Shown here piece by piece: positions 52,326 to 61,483 of a stretch of 64,000 bases of DNA. Position numbers and translations under genes: made by a program. The notes beneath the pieces were generated by a model. The model worked only from the letters and a program-made list of their open reading frames with translations, was not told where the DNA came from and made no database searches. The number at the start of each line of letters is the position of its first letter. The stretch's first letter is position 1. The DNA comes from Campylobacterota bacterium (GTDB taxonomy: Bacteria; Campylobacterota; Campylobacteria; Campylobacterales; Sulfurimonadaceae), in the NCBI GenBank assembly GCA_040752835.1, contig JBFMGG010000006.1:124001-188000 (forward strand), read 5' to 3'.

Positions 52326-52826
52326 ATGAACGCTCCACGCCTTTTTCTTGCCGTCCCCGTCCTCCTCGACGATTATGCGGGGATTCGCGACCGTTTTTCG
52401 GGACTGCTCGAGGGACGCTGGCGGGACGAAGCGGGGCTGCACGCCACGATCGCTTTTTTCGCCGGGCGGTTCTCCCCCGAACGGGTGATCGACGCCGTCG
52501 ATTCCATCGACCGCACGTTCGAGGTTTCCGCGCTGGAGGGATGGGATTATTTCCCCTCGGCACGCGTATTCGTCGCGACGACCCGCAACCCCTCGCTGCA
52601 GATGCTCTATGAGCGCCTCGCACCGCGTCTGGAGCTCCCCCCCGCACATCTGGCACCCCACGTCACCCTCATGCGGGTCAAACGTTTCAGCGATCGCGAA
52701 GCCTTTGAGCGCGAGTGTGCCGGATCGCCCCCATCGGGCCGATTGCAGCGCGAAATCGTCCTCTACGCCAGCCGCCTCCGCCCCGAAGGATCGCTCTACA
52801 TTCCCCTGCACCGCTGGAGCGTTTAG
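52326..52826 (+). CDS. thpR: RNA 2',3'-cyclic phosphodiesterase
   Basis: A 166-residue 2H phosphoesterase. The two HxTx motifs are HATIAFF (about 41) and HVTLMRV (about 115), with LFLAVPV at the start, matching ThpR/LigT. ATG 52326 gives the family N-terminus; the in-frame ATG at 52308 lies upstream of the -10 box. Confidence 0.9.
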   Translation: MNAPRLFLAVPVLLDDYAGIRDRFSGLLEGRWRDEAGLHATIAFFAGRFSPERVIDAVDSIDRTFEVSALEGWDYFPSARVFVATTRNPSLQMLYERLAPRLELPPAHLAPHVTLMRVKRFSDREAFERECAGSPPSGRLQREIVLYASRLRPEGSLYIPLHRWSV

Positions 52827-52828
52827 GG

Positions 52829-52834
52829 TATAAT
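52829..52834 (+). promoter_or_regulatory. -10 box for Nudix gene
   Basis: TATAAT right after the thpR stop. A small inverted repeat GCGCT-N6-AGCGC follows in the leader before ATG 52856. Confidence 0.5.
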
Positions 52835-52855
52835 TGCGCTAAAAAAAGCGCTACG

Positions 52856-53428
52856 ATGACCATCCAGAGAGTCCCTTTCGGCCAGACCGACCCGTCGAAA
52901 AAAAACGCCGTCTTCCTCGCCATCTACGTCGACGAAATCTCCCCGTGGAAATACTTTAACGACGACATCCGGCATCTCAAATGCCCCGCGTTCATCATGA
53001 TCGACCGCTGGGACGGACGGATGGGGTTCCCCGGCGGAACGGTCAACGAAGGGGAAAGCCTCATCGACGCGCTCGTGCGCGAGATCAAAGAAGAGATCGG
53101 CATCACGGTCAAACCCGATCAGGTCCACCCGATCGTCAGCCACGAAACCCGCCTCGTCACCCACCTCTACGGCCTGCGGGTGCTCGAAGCCGAATTTCTC
53201 CACATCTACTACCACATCCTCAACAACTTTTCGCGCTCGATCCTCCTGCACGCCTACGAAGAGGGGGACGAATCGCACTTCATGTCCGAGATTACGGGGA
53301 TCAAAATCGTCCCCGTCGTCTCGCACGATGGGAAAGGGATCAATAAATTCGTCGAAAACGCGTTCGCCGGAGCGACGCGCGAAGACCTCGACGTGCTGCT
53401 GCGCGAAGTGCTCGGAATCGATATCTGA
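52856..53428 (+). CDS. Nudix hydrolase
   Basis: A 190-residue protein. The Nudix box is complete in GGTVNEGESLIDALVREIKE plus EIGI (about 62-85). Flanking DRWDGRMGFP suits a hydrolase of nucleoside diphosphate derivatives; the substrate cannot be named. It sits 29 bases after thpR with its own -10 box. Confidence 0.88.
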   Translation: MTIQRVPFGQTDPSKKNAVFLAIYVDEISPWKYFNDDIRHLKCPAFIMIDRWDGRMGFPGGTVNEGESLIDALVREIKEEIGITVKPDQVHPIVSHETRLVTHLYGLRVLEAEFLHIYYHILNNFSRSILLHAYEEGDESHFMSEITGIKIVPVVSHDGKGINKFVENAFAGATREDLDVLLREVLGIDI

Positions 53429-53430
53429 GC

Positions 53431-54144
53431 CTACCGCACCCGTCTGCCGACGATGTCCCCGAAAAAGAGGACGTCTTCGAGGACCGCTTTTTCGCACAGC
53501 CCGTCGCTGCCCAGGTTGATCAGCAGCTCCCCTTTTTCACTGGCGAAGATGCGGTCGTTAAGCACCACTTTCAAAAACTCCCCGCCCGAAGTTTCGAGCT
53601 TCCCCCGCATCCGTGAGAGCTCCTCTTTTTCGGGGAACACGACGTCGATCCGACCGTCTTTTTTGTTTCCCCCCACCGCCTGCAAAGAACGGTTTTGCCT
53701 GGACTGCAGGTAATGTTTGAAGTTGAAAAAGAGGCTCAGGATGTCTTCGGAGGCGTAATAGTCGTTTTTGACCCGATCCCATTCGTCCCGCTCGATCGTC
53801 TCGCGCCAGACCGTTTTGGCCTCGTGGTCGAAGGTGTAGATTTTGATCGATTTTTTCGAATCGGTGCGCCGCGTCTTGGCGTATTTGTGGGGGATGAGCC
53901 TGCCGTCTTTGAGTATCCCGTGGCTTTCGTAGATTTCGACGCGGTTGTTGGAGAGGACTTTGGCAATCCCGCTCGTGCGCGCTTCGATGCGGATCGTGTA
54001 GGTTCCGTCCTCGCGCGTCTCGAAACGGGCATCCGCCACCCCCAGCGTGTCGAACACCCCATAAGAGACCTCGTACGTGGCGCTGAGCACTTTGGCACAG
54101 GCCAGCTGCGCGCACAACAGCAAAACGAGGATCGGTAGTTTCAC
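53431..54144 (-). CDS. Periplasmic DUF3108 protein
   Basis: A 237-residue protein with a signal peptide (LPILVLLLCAQLACA) from a GTG start at 54144 behind AAGGAAG; an upstream in-frame ATG at 54177 lacks such support. SATYEVSYGVFDTLGVADAR and the DGRLIPHKYAKTRR block match the DUF3108 family, beta-rich exported proteins of unknown function. Confidence 0.83.
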   Translation of the reverse strand: MKLPILVLLLCAQLACAKVLSATYEVSYGVFDTLGVADARFETREDGTYTIRIEARTSGIAKVLSNNRVEIYESHGILKDGRLIPHKYAKTRRTDSKKSIKIYTFDHEAKTVWRETIERDEWDRVKNDYYASEDILSLFFNFKHYLQSRQNRSLQAVGGNKKDGRIDVVFPEKEELSRMRGKLETSGGEFLKVVLNDRIFASEKGELLINLGSDGLCEKAVLEDVLFFGDIVGRRVR

Positions 54145-54192
54145 GGCACTTCCTTTTTCACCGTAAAGTATCCCCAAATCGCGCGGGGTTTG

Positions 54193-55047
54193 TCAAGCGC
54201 TCTCGCTCTCAAGCAGCCGCTCCAGCACCGCGACCTCTCCCACAGAGAGCTCGAAATCGAAAATCTCCAGATCCTCGCGCAGGTGCTCGGGAGAGGTCGA
54301 GCCGATCAGCGGAACGATGCCGCAGTGGTTGAGAAACCGGTACAGGATCTGCGCCTCGGTTTTGTCGTATTTCTGCGTCAGGGCAAAAAACTCGCGGCTC
54401 TCCAGCAGGTGGGGGTTGGCGGTGAGACTCCAGAAACTCTGGTAGACGATCCCCCGCTGGCGGCACCATGAGCGCAGTTCACGGTCGTAGCCGTTCTGGG
54501 CGTAAAAACGGTTCTGCACCACCGCGGGTTTGACATCGGCATCCGCATAAAGCCGGATCAGCAGCTGCGGATCGTAACAGTTGCTGATCCCCAGCTGACG
54601 GGCGACGCCGGCGCGGTAGAGCTTTTCCATCGCCCGCCACGCGCGCAGCAGCATCGGATAGGGGTGCAGCGGCGAATGGAGCACCAGCGAATCGACGTAA
54701 GGGGTCCCCAGATTGGCCTGTGAGACGGCAAACGACTGCGCCACCTGCTCTTCAATCGGCGCGGCCGGATCGTAGGGGACCCGGGCGGGATCGTGGCCTG
54801 CGAGAGGGGTGAATTTGGTCTGCACGAACAGTTCGGAGCGATCGACCCCCTGCGCTCGCATCCGACCGATCGCCTCGCCGACCCCCGCTTCGTTATAGTG
54901 TTTGGGCTGACAAGCCGTGTCGATCCCCCGAAATCCCGCCCTCAGGGCCATTTCGGTCAGGTCGGCGGTACGCTGTTCTTTCCACGCCGTCCCGTAAATC
55001 AGTGCGGGCATACGGACGTTTTCGCTGGTCATTACATAAGGGGTCAT
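54193..55047 (-). CDS. Aldo/keto reductase
   Basis: A 284-residue NAD(P)H-dependent reductase fold. GIDTACQPKHYNEAGVG holds the Asp and Tyr, FVQTKFTPL the Lys and DSLVLHSPL the His of the catalytic tetrad, and LIGSTSPEHLREDLEI the cofactor site. Substrate unknown. Confidence 0.9.
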   Translation of the reverse strand: MTPYVMTSENVRMPALIYGTAWKEQRTADLTEMALRAGFRGIDTACQPKHYNEAGVGEAIGRMRAQGVDRSELFVQTKFTPLAGHDPARVPYDPAAPIEEQVAQSFAVSQANLGTPYVDSLVLHSPLHPYPMLLRAWRAMEKLYRAGVARQLGISNCYDPQLLIRLYADADVKPAVVQNRFYAQNGYDRELRSWCRQRGIVYQSFWSLTANPHLLESREFFALTQKYDKTEAQILYRFLNHCGIVPLIGSTSPEHLREDLEIFDFELSVGEVAVLERLLESESA

Positions 55048-55138
55048 CGCCTCTCCTCGCTCGGAATGAGAGAGTATAATCCGCCGTTCCTCAAACTCCT
55101 CTTTGCCCTGAGGGCTGCCGCCGTCTCCGTCAGCGTGT

Positions 55139-55144
55139 TATAAT
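55139..55144 (+). promoter_or_regulatory. -10 box for 55166 mini-gene
   Basis: TATAAT, 21 bases before ATG 55166. Confidence 0.5.
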
Positions 55145-55165
55145 GTTGCGAAAGAGGAGGATGTC

Positions 55166-55258
55166 ATGGAAACGTTCTGGATTTTGTTCGCCGCCGCCGG
55201 GGTTTTGTTCGTCGTCCTCAAATTTGCCCTGCGCAGGGCCGAAGAAGAGGACGAGTAA
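55166..55258 (+). CDS. 30-residue membrane mini-protein
   Basis: A 30-residue protein (METFWILFAAAGVLFVVLKF, then LRRAEEEDE) with GAGGAGG 5-6 bases before ATG and a -10 box upstream. One TM helix and an acidic tail. The strong ribosome-binding site makes it likely real. It resembles small components of respiratory or transport complexes in size only. Confidence 0.6.
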   Translation: METFWILFAAAGVLFVVLKFALRRAEEEDE

Positions 55259-55293
55259 CCTCATCCTCCCCCCTGATTCAGCCAGAACCATAA

Positions 55294-55923
55294 TCAATAT
55301 GAATCAAATAGTTTTTCAGCTGTTCCAATAGCTATCGCTTTGAATAACATCAACAACCCCAATAAAGCAGAACTAAACATCATAACAATGACTTCAGTAC
55401 TTATTAATTCGAATCTTTCTTCAAATAACACTGAAATTAAAAACATAGCGAATCCAAAAAATAATAGATAGCCAAAATAATTTAAAGCCTTCATTATTCT
55501 TCTAAAAATCCCATTACGGTAAAAATTTTTAAAAGAAAGCCTAGAATTTTTAATTTCAAGATACATTTTTACTTTTGAATATTGTTCAATAAAAGTTAAA
55601 GCATTATTTTCTAATGACAATAAAAAAGCTATTTCATGTACATTAAGTCTTTTCCCTGAATAGCAAAAAAAGCCTTCTTCGATTAAATAAGCTTTAGGAT
55701 TATTATGAATTAAAGGCGTTATCGAATCAATATAACGTTTCAAATTATTAAAATGTTCAATCTTATATTTTTTAACTTTGTTGGATTGAAAAAGAATAAA
55801 AAAATATAAAACTATTGTCGAAATCGCTATAGAAACAATCCCATTTGCTGCAATAGAAGAAAAATTTGAGTTTATGAACTCTATGATAACTTTATCTAAA
55901 TTCAATGATTTTATTCCTTCCAT
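55294..55923 (-). CDS. AT-rich orphan membrane protein
   Basis: A 209-residue protein. Two-part membrane layout: one TM at about 27-46 and two near 145-170 and 178-200, with a soluble helical middle containing SGKRLNVHEIAFLLSLENNAL. No family recognised. The gene and about 240 bases upstream are strikingly AT-rich compared with all neighbours and it ends close to a tRNA, suggesting acquisition by transfer. Confidence 0.65.
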   Translation of the reverse strand: MEGIKSLNLDKVIIEFINSNFSSIAANGIVSIAISTIVLYFFILFQSNKVKKYKIEHFNNLKRYIDSITPLIHNNPKAYLIEEGFFCYSGKRLNVHEIAFLLSLENNALTFIEQYSKVKMYLEIKNSRLSFKNFYRNGIFRRIMKALNYFGYLLFFGFAMFLISVLFEERFELISTEVIVMMFSSALLGLLMLFKAIAIGTAEKLFDSY

Positions 55924-56167
55924 AAATCATCTTCCATCTATGTCCAAAAATCAGTTATCAAGCTTTTTAATTTCCAATGATCTGCTCTGTCTGCATCCAA
56001 AGAGAGAGATCATACATAATATCTCGCCACTTGTTTACCATTAATCAGGCTAATGCAGTACATCATTCAGTTGGCTGGCATATTCAACCGCATTTTTTAT
56101 TGAAACTCGACGATGAATCAGATTTTAACATAAGCATGAGTAAATATTTTTGGAAATCAAATGCAGA

Positions 56168-56243
56168 TGGTGGGTCTTGTAGGACTTGAACCTACGACCA
56201 ACCCGTTATGAGCGGGTGGCTCTAACCACTGAGCTAAAGACCC
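56168..56243 (-). tRNA. tRNA with CAU anticodon, probably tRNA-Ile2
   Basis: A 76-nt tRNA with encoded CCA. Acceptor GGGTCTT/AAGACCC, anticodon loop TCATAAC (CAU). The D-arm GCTCAGTGGTTAGAGC and TTGGTCG/GTTCAAGTCC elements look like lysidine-modified tRNA-Ile2 more than elongator tRNA-Met, but the choice is not certain. Confidence 0.92.
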
Positions 56244-56275
56244 ATTCGGAGGAGCGCATTATAGTCGCTCCTACT

Positions 56276-57385
56276 TTAGACAAAGCTTTTTTTGCCGGTG
56301 TCGGTGTAGAGATAGCGGAAACGGTAGGCGAGGAGGTTTTCGAGGATCGCGAACATCACCATGAAGTTGACAAAACTGCTCCCCCCGTAGCTGAACATCG
56401 GCAGCGGCACCCCCACCACGGGGGCAAACCCGATCGTCATCGCGATGTTGACGCTCATGTAGATGAAGAAAAAGAGCGACAATCCCCCCGCCACGACCTT
56501 GATGTAATAATCCTCGGCCCAGGCGGCGATGAGCAGCAGGTGGATGATCAGCGCGGCGTAGAGCGAGATGAGCAAAAACGCCCCGAAAAATCCGAACCGC
56601 TCGACGACGTAGGCGAAAATAAAGTCGCTCGACGCGATGGGGAGGAATTTCATCTGTGCTTGCGTAGCGTCTTCTTTGTCCTTACCGAAAAAGCCCCCCG
56701 AACCGACGGCGATGATCGACTGCTCGACCTGGTAACTCGGTTTTTCCCCGACGAAATCGTGCAGACGCTGTTTCTGGTAATCGTGGAGCTGGGTGTAGAT
56801 GAGCGGCAGGGAGACGACGAACGCGATCCCCAGACCGACCCAAATTTTCCATTTGACGCCGACGATGAAGAGTACCCCGAACCCGAGCAGCGCCAGGACG
56901 GTCGCCGTCCCCAGGTCCGGTTCCTTGGCGATGAGGAAAAACGGCAGCAGGATGTAAAAAGAGAGCTTGGCGAAATCTTTGAGGCCGTAACCGTCGCGCG
57001 GCGGAGGGTTGCGGCTGATCAGGTACGCCAGCATGAGGACGAACGCGGGTTTGATGAGCTCGGAGGGCTGGAGGGTGAAATGGACGAAGGGGATTTCGAT
57101 CCACCGTTTGGCCCCCAGACGCGAATGGCCCACGAACTCGACGGCCAGCAGCAGCAAAATCCCCGTCCAGTACATGATCGGGATCATCCAGAGCATCCGG
57201 CGGACCGGCAGCAAGAACACCGCGATAAACACGCCGATCCCCACGGAGGTGTAGACCATCTGTTTTTGTCCCAGTACGGGATGGATTTCAAAAATGAGCC
57301 AACCTGAAGTCAAAATGAGGGGAATCAGCAAAATAATCGTAATGAAATCAAAGTGTGCTAAAATTCGCCGGTCAATATTAAGCAC
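56276..57385 (-). CDS. rodA: Rod-shape SEDS glycosyltransferase RodA
   Basis: A 369-residue SEDS-family peptidoglycan polymerase with about ten TM helices. HSRLGAKRWIEIPFVHFTLQ, PSELIKPAFVLMLAY and PLPMFSYGGSSFV are diagnostic. A GTG start at 57385 (giving MLNIDRRILAHFDF) has AAGGA upstream; the longer ATG at 57418 would lie within the -10 box. Divergent from rluD. Confidence 0.93.
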   Translation of the reverse strand: MLNIDRRILAHFDFITIILLIPLILTSGWLIFEIHPVLGQKQMVYTSVGIGVFIAVFLLPVRRMLWMIPIMYWTGILLLLAVEFVGHSRLGAKRWIEIPFVHFTLQPSELIKPAFVLMLAYLISRNPPPRDGYGLKDFAKLSFYILLPFFLIAKEPDLGTATVLALLGFGVLFIVGVKWKIWVGLGIAFVVSLPLIYTQLHDYQKQRLHDFVGEKPSYQVEQSIIAVGSGGFFGKDKEDATQAQMKFLPIASSDFIFAYVVERFGFFGAFLLISLYAALIIHLLLIAAWAEDYYIKVVAGGLSLFFFIYMSVNIAMTIGFAPVVGVPLPMFSYGGSSFVNFMVMFAILENLLAYRFRYLYTDTGKKSFV

Positions 57386-57408
57386 TACAGTCCTTGTTTT
57401 TTTTGCTA

Positions 57409-57414
57409 ATTGTA
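57409..57414 (-). promoter_or_regulatory. -10 box for rodA
   Basis: On the minus strand TGCTACAAT, 24 bases before the chosen GTG start of rodA. Confidence 0.5.
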
Positions 57415-57462
57415 GCACAGCGGACGTTTAGAACCCATCACACTTTACCCTCTAGGATTTCA

Positions 57463-58440
57463 ATGAGAGAGCACGAACTTTTTACCGTTGACCAAGAGAG
57501 CGTCCGTCTGGATGTTTTTCTCTCTCACAAACTGGAGCAGACGCGCAACCAGATCGTCCAGCTGATCGAGCAGGACGCGATCAGCGTGGACGGCAAAGCG
57601 ACCTCCAAAGCAGGGCTGAAGCTGCGCGGGGGACAGAACGTCCGCGTCGTCTTCCCCGAAGCCAAATCGACCCCGCCCCAGCCGATCGATTTCGACGTCG
57701 AAGTACTTTACGAAGACGACGACGTCCTCGTCATCAACAAACCCAGCGCCCTCACCGTCCATCCCGCCCCCAGCGTCAAGGAACCCACCCTCGTCGACTG
57801 GCTCAAGCACAAGGGGGTTAGCCTCTCGACGCTCAGCGGCGAGGAGCGCCACGGGATCGTCCACCGGCTCGACCGTGGGACCAGCGGCGTGATGGTCGTC
57901 GCCAAAAACAACCGCGCGCACGAAGCCCTTTCGGCACAGTTGCAGGACAAGAGCATGGGGCGCTTCTACCTCGCGGTGATCACCCCTCCCCTCAAAGACG
58001 AAGTGACCCTCATTGACCGCCCCATCGGGCGCAGCAGCCACAACCGTCTTAAAATGGCGATCACCGAACACGGCAAAAACGCCAAAACCGAGTTTCGCAA
58101 ACTCCTCCCCAGCCACGACGGTACCGAAGAGCTGATCGCCTGCAAACTCTACACCGGACGGACCCACCAGATCCGCGTCCACCTCGAGTCGATCAGCCGT
58201 CACATCATCGGCGACCATCTCTACGGAAGCCACCCCAAAAGCGCGAGGATGGAACGTATCTTGCTTCATGCCTACAACCTGTATTTCACCCATCCGAGCA
58301 CCGGGAAAAGGGTCACGTTTACCGCTGCGCCCGACCCCGTGATGGAAGAATACCTACACAAACATTTTGACGCGAAGGAACTGCATGCACTCATCGATCC
58401 GAATACCATTGAGCGTTGCTTTAGCACTGAGTCTCTTTAG
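57463..58440 (+). CDS. rluD: RluA/RluD-family 23S rRNA pseudouridine synthase
   Basis: A 325-residue enzyme: an N-terminal S4 domain (about 15-65), then the catalytic domain with IVHRLDRGTSGVMVVAKN (catalytic Asp) and CKLYTGRTHQIRVHL. RluD is the best fit by length and S4 domain, but RluC-like specificity is possible. Start ATG 57463; its end overlaps the Fn3 lipoprotein gene by 56 bases. Confidence 0.88.
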   Translation: MREHELFTVDQESVRLDVFLSHKLEQTRNQIVQLIEQDAISVDGKATSKAGLKLRGGQNVRVVFPEAKSTPPQPIDFDVEVLYEDDDVLVINKPSALTVHPAPSVKEPTLVDWLKHKGVSLSTLSGEERHGIVHRLDRGTSGVMVVAKNNRAHEALSAQLQDKSMGRFYLAVITPPLKDEVTLIDRPIGRSSHNRLKMAITEHGKNAKTEFRKLLPSHDGTEELIACKLYTGRTHQIRVHLESISRHIIGDHLYGSHPKSARMERILLHAYNLYFTHPSTGKRVTFTAAPDPVMEEYLHKHFDAKELHALIDPNTIERCFSTESL

Positions 58441-59638
58441 CGGCTGCGCACCCCAGCCCGCCCCCCAGAAAACGGTCACCATCGACTCGACCCTGCCGGT
58501 TCCGTCGATGAACGGCTACATCGCCGACATCACCTCCGCCGCTTTCGAATGGAAACCGATCGAAGACATGCGGGTCGTAGGCTACTACGTCTACCGTGAC
58601 ACCCCCGGCGGGGAAGATCCCAACCTGCACCGCATCGCGACGGTGGACAGCCGCTACGCGACCCATTTCGTCGACAGCGACCTCAAACCCAGCAGCCACT
58701 ACCAGTACCGTTTCGCCACTTTTACTTCGGCGGGCAGCGAGTCGGTCGGCAGCGAAACGATGGTAATCGAAACCCTCCCGATGATCGCGCCGGTGAGTTT
58801 TTTCCAGTCGGTCGGCAACATGCCCCGCAGCGCCAAACTGCTGTGGCGTCCGCACCCCAACGGAAAAATCAACGGCTACGAGATCGAGCGTCAGGAAGCC
58901 AACGACCAGAAATGGAACAAGATCGCCACGATCAGCGGGCGTCTCAACGCCGAGTACATCGACCGCGATCTCAAAGACGGCCAGGTCTACCACTACCGCA
59001 TCAAGGCGGTCACCTACGACAAACTCGTCACCGAACCCAGCGAAACGACCAAAGTGATCACCAAACCCCTCCCTCCGGAGATCAAAAACGTCACCGCGAC
59101 CAACAACCTGCCGCGTGCGATCACCCTCGCATGGGAAAAAAGTCCGATCACCGACCTGGCCCACTACAACATCTACCGTGCGACGTCGCCGAGCGGATCG
59201 TTTGCATACCACGTCAAACTCGAATCGACCAATTTTACCGACACGATCAACGAAGACGGGAAATTCTATTTTTACAAAATCACGGCGGTGGACAAAGACG
59301 GGCTGGAAAGCCCTCTGACCTCGGTCGCCGTGCAGGGATCGACCCTTTCCAAACCCCAGACTCCGATCGCCTACGAGGGCAAAGTGGTCGGCGGAGCGGT
59401 CGAACTGCAATGGAAAAGCGGCGATCCGCGCACCGTCAACTACACGATCGTAAAAACGACGAAAACAAGCTGGATCAGCCGCGAGAGCGTCGACATCAAC
59501 AACATCACGGCGACGTCGTTCCGCGACGCGGACATCAAACCCAACACCCATTATCTCTACGAGATCATCGGGGTCGATTCGAACGGTATCCGCTCGGTTC
59601 CGACCGAAGCGATCGAACTCGTCCACGAGGTTAAATAA
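58385..59638 (+). CDS. Fibronectin type III repeat lipoprotein
   Basis: A 417-residue protein with a lipoprotein signal ending LFSGC near residue 20 and four Fn3-type beta-sandwich repeats (for example AFEWKPIEDMRVVGYYVYRD, then AKLLWRPHPNGKINGYEIER). AAGGA lies 6 bases before ATG 58385. It is the common Campylobacterota Fn3 lipoprotein near trmB and ftsEX; an envelope role is inferred. Confidence 0.88.
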   Translation: MHSSIRIPLSVALALSLFSGCAPQPAPQKTVTIDSTLPVPSMNGYIADITSAAFEWKPIEDMRVVGYYVYRDTPGGEDPNLHRIATVDSRYATHFVDSDLKPSSHYQYRFATFTSAGSESVGSETMVIETLPMIAPVSFFQSVGNMPRSAKLLWRPHPNGKINGYEIERQEANDQKWNKIATISGRLNAEYIDRDLKDGQVYHYRIKAVTYDKLVTEPSETTKVITKPLPPEIKNVTATNNLPRAITLAWEKSPITDLAHYNIYRATSPSGSFAYHVKLESTNFTDTINEDGKFYFYKITAVDKDGLESPLTSVAVQGSTLSKPQTPIAYEGKVVGGAVELQWKSGDPRTVNYTIVKTTKTSWISRESVDINNITATSFRDADIKPNTHYLYEIIGVDSNGIRSVPTEAIELVHEVK

Positions 59639-59643
59639 CGCCT

Positions 59644-60819
59644 ATGCCGCATCTGCATCTCGAATCGTTTACGACACCCCCCTTCCCCGCCCGCTGCGGC
59701 GACGTGGAATTCGACTTTATCGCCCGCAACGCCGGACGGGGGGACGAATCGCTCATCGCGACCCGCTACAAAGGGAGGGAGTTTTTCCTCGTCCACAAAA
59801 AAACCGAGGCCAAAGAGCTTCTCAAGTGCGACAAGATCACCCGTCCTTCCCCGAATTTCATCGTCAAACACGCGCTGCTGGCCTATGCCGAGTGCGCGGG
59901 GCTCAACATCCTCGATTCGAATGTCGACAACGCACCCGAAAACACCCATCTCAAAACCCACGACGCCCTCAAGACGATCACGTTTTTCGCCGACAATTTC
60001 CCGACGGAGCGCGAAGTACGGATCGAAGTGGGCTTCGGGTCGGCACGCCACCTTCTCCATCAGGCCCAAACGCATCCCGACGTCCTCTTCATCGGGCTGG
60101 AGATCCACAAACCCTCGATCGAGCAGGCGCTCAAGCAGGTCTCGATCCGCAACCTCTCCAACGTCATGGTGCTCGACTACGACGCGCGGCTGTTTCTGGA
60201 GTTCGTCCCCTCCAACGTCGTCGGCCGCATCTACGTCCATTTTCCAGTCCCCTGGGACAAAAAACCCCATCGACGCGTCATCTCCGAAGCGTTTCTGAAC
60301 GAATCGATCCGCGCCCTCAAAATCGGGGGAACGCTGGAACTGCGCACCGACAGCGAAGAGTACTACCGCTACGCGCTCGAAACGTTCAGTTCCCCCGGCC
60401 AAAGCCGCTTCGAGGTTTACAAAAACCGCGACATCGCCATCAGCAGCAAATACGAAGACCGCTGGAAGCGCCTGGAAAAAAACATTTACGACGTCATTTT
60501 CACCTGTGAAACCGAGAGCCCCGAAGCCGAAGCGATCGGCGATTTTTCGTTCGGTTCGACCCAAAACCCCAAAGAGGTACCGGGCCGGATCGGAAGCGAA
60601 ACGTTCAAACGCGACTGGGGATTCCTGCACGTCGAGCGGACTTTCTCGATCGAACCCGATGCGGTGATGCTGCGTCTGGCGATGGGGAGTTTCGACCGCC
60701 CCGAAAGCTGTTACGTCATCGTCGAACCGGGGCGGACGCGCTATTACCCCTCGCTGCCGGTCCGATCGCGCGCGAATCTCGCCGCCCATACCTTACTAAA
60801 CGAGTTGCTCCATGGATAA
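59644..60819 (+). CDS. trmB: tRNA (guanine-N7-)-methyltransferase, long form
   Basis: A 391-residue enzyme forming m7G46. The SAM motif is IEVGFGSARHLLHQ and the C-terminal side has FPVPWDKKPHRRVISEAFL. It is much longer than E. coli TrmB because of an N-terminal domain (about 1-115) and a C-terminal extension, as usual in this phylum. Overlaps ftsE by 8 bases. Confidence 0.92.
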   Translation: MPHLHLESFTTPPFPARCGDVEFDFIARNAGRGDESLIATRYKGREFFLVHKKTEAKELLKCDKITRPSPNFIVKHALLAYAECAGLNILDSNVDNAPENTHLKTHDALKTITFFADNFPTEREVRIEVGFGSARHLLHQAQTHPDVLFIGLEIHKPSIEQALKQVSIRNLSNVMVLDYDARLFLEFVPSNVVGRIYVHFPVPWDKKPHRRVISEAFLNESIRALKIGGTLELRTDSEEYYRYALETFSSPGQSRFEVYKNRDIAISSKYEDRWKRLEKNIYDVIFTCETESPEAEAIGDFSFGSTQNPKEVPGRIGSETFKRDWGFLHVERTFSIEPDAVMLRLAMGSFDRPESCYVIVEPGRTRYYPSLPVRSRANLAAHTLLNELLHG

Positions 60820-61483
60820 AGTGATCATCGCCGAAAACCTTTCCCTCTCCTACAAAGACTTCGAAACCATCATCTCCAAAGCAACTTTCAGCATCGATGC
60901 GGGAAGTTTCGTCTTCATCACCGGGGCGAGCGGAAGCGGAAAATCGACACTACTCAAATCGCTCTACGGCGCCATCGAACCCCGTGCCGGGCAACTCGTC
61001 GTCGGCGGGGTGAAAATGAACCGCATCAGTACCTCGAAGCTCAACTTTCTGCGCCGCCACATCGGGATTGTTTTTCAGGATTACAAACTGATCAAAGAGT
61101 GGACGATCGAAAAGAACGTCATGCTCCCGCTCATCATCTCGGGCTACACCAAAGACGTCAGCGGCGCGCAGGTCCAAAAGCTGCTGGGGCACGTCAAACT
61201 GATCCATCAGGCGGGCAAATACCCCCCCGAACTCTCCGGGGGAGAGCAGCAGCGCGTCGCGATGGCGCGTGCGCTGGCCCACAACCCGATCCTCATCCTC
61301 GCCGACGAACCGACGGGGAATCTGGACGAATACTCCTCGCAGGTGATCTGGAATCTGCTGGAGGGGGCGAACACTCAGCTCAAAACCACGATCGTCGTCG
61401 TCACCCACAACATCCCTTCGTCCATAACGGTGCCGTACAAACATTTCCATATCGATATGGGGACTATCCATGAAATCGCTTAA
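60812..61483 (+). CDS. ftsE: Cell-division ABC ATPase FtsE
   Basis: A 223-residue ABC ATPase. Walker [14 protein letters not shown], signature [15 protein letters not shown] and Walker [15 protein letters not shown] are intact. With FtsX it gates peptidoglycan hydrolases at the septum. Overlaps both trmB and ftsX. Confidence 0.94.
   Translation: MDKVIIAENLSLSYKDFETIISKATFSIDAGSFVFITGASGSGKSTLLKSLYGAIEPRAGQLVVGGVKMNRISTSKLNFLRRHIGIVFQDYKLIKEWTIEKNVMLPLIISGYTKDVSGAQVQKLLGHVKLIHQAGKYPPELSGGEQQRVAMARALAHNPILILADEPTGNLDEYSSQVIWNLLEGANTQLKTTIVVVTHNIPSSITVPYKHFHIDMGTIHEIA

Noticed and set aside
55977-56189. A 70-codon frame in the AT-rich gap before the CAU tRNA
   Set aside because: It runs into the tRNA gene, lacks a ribosome-binding site and resembles nothing known.
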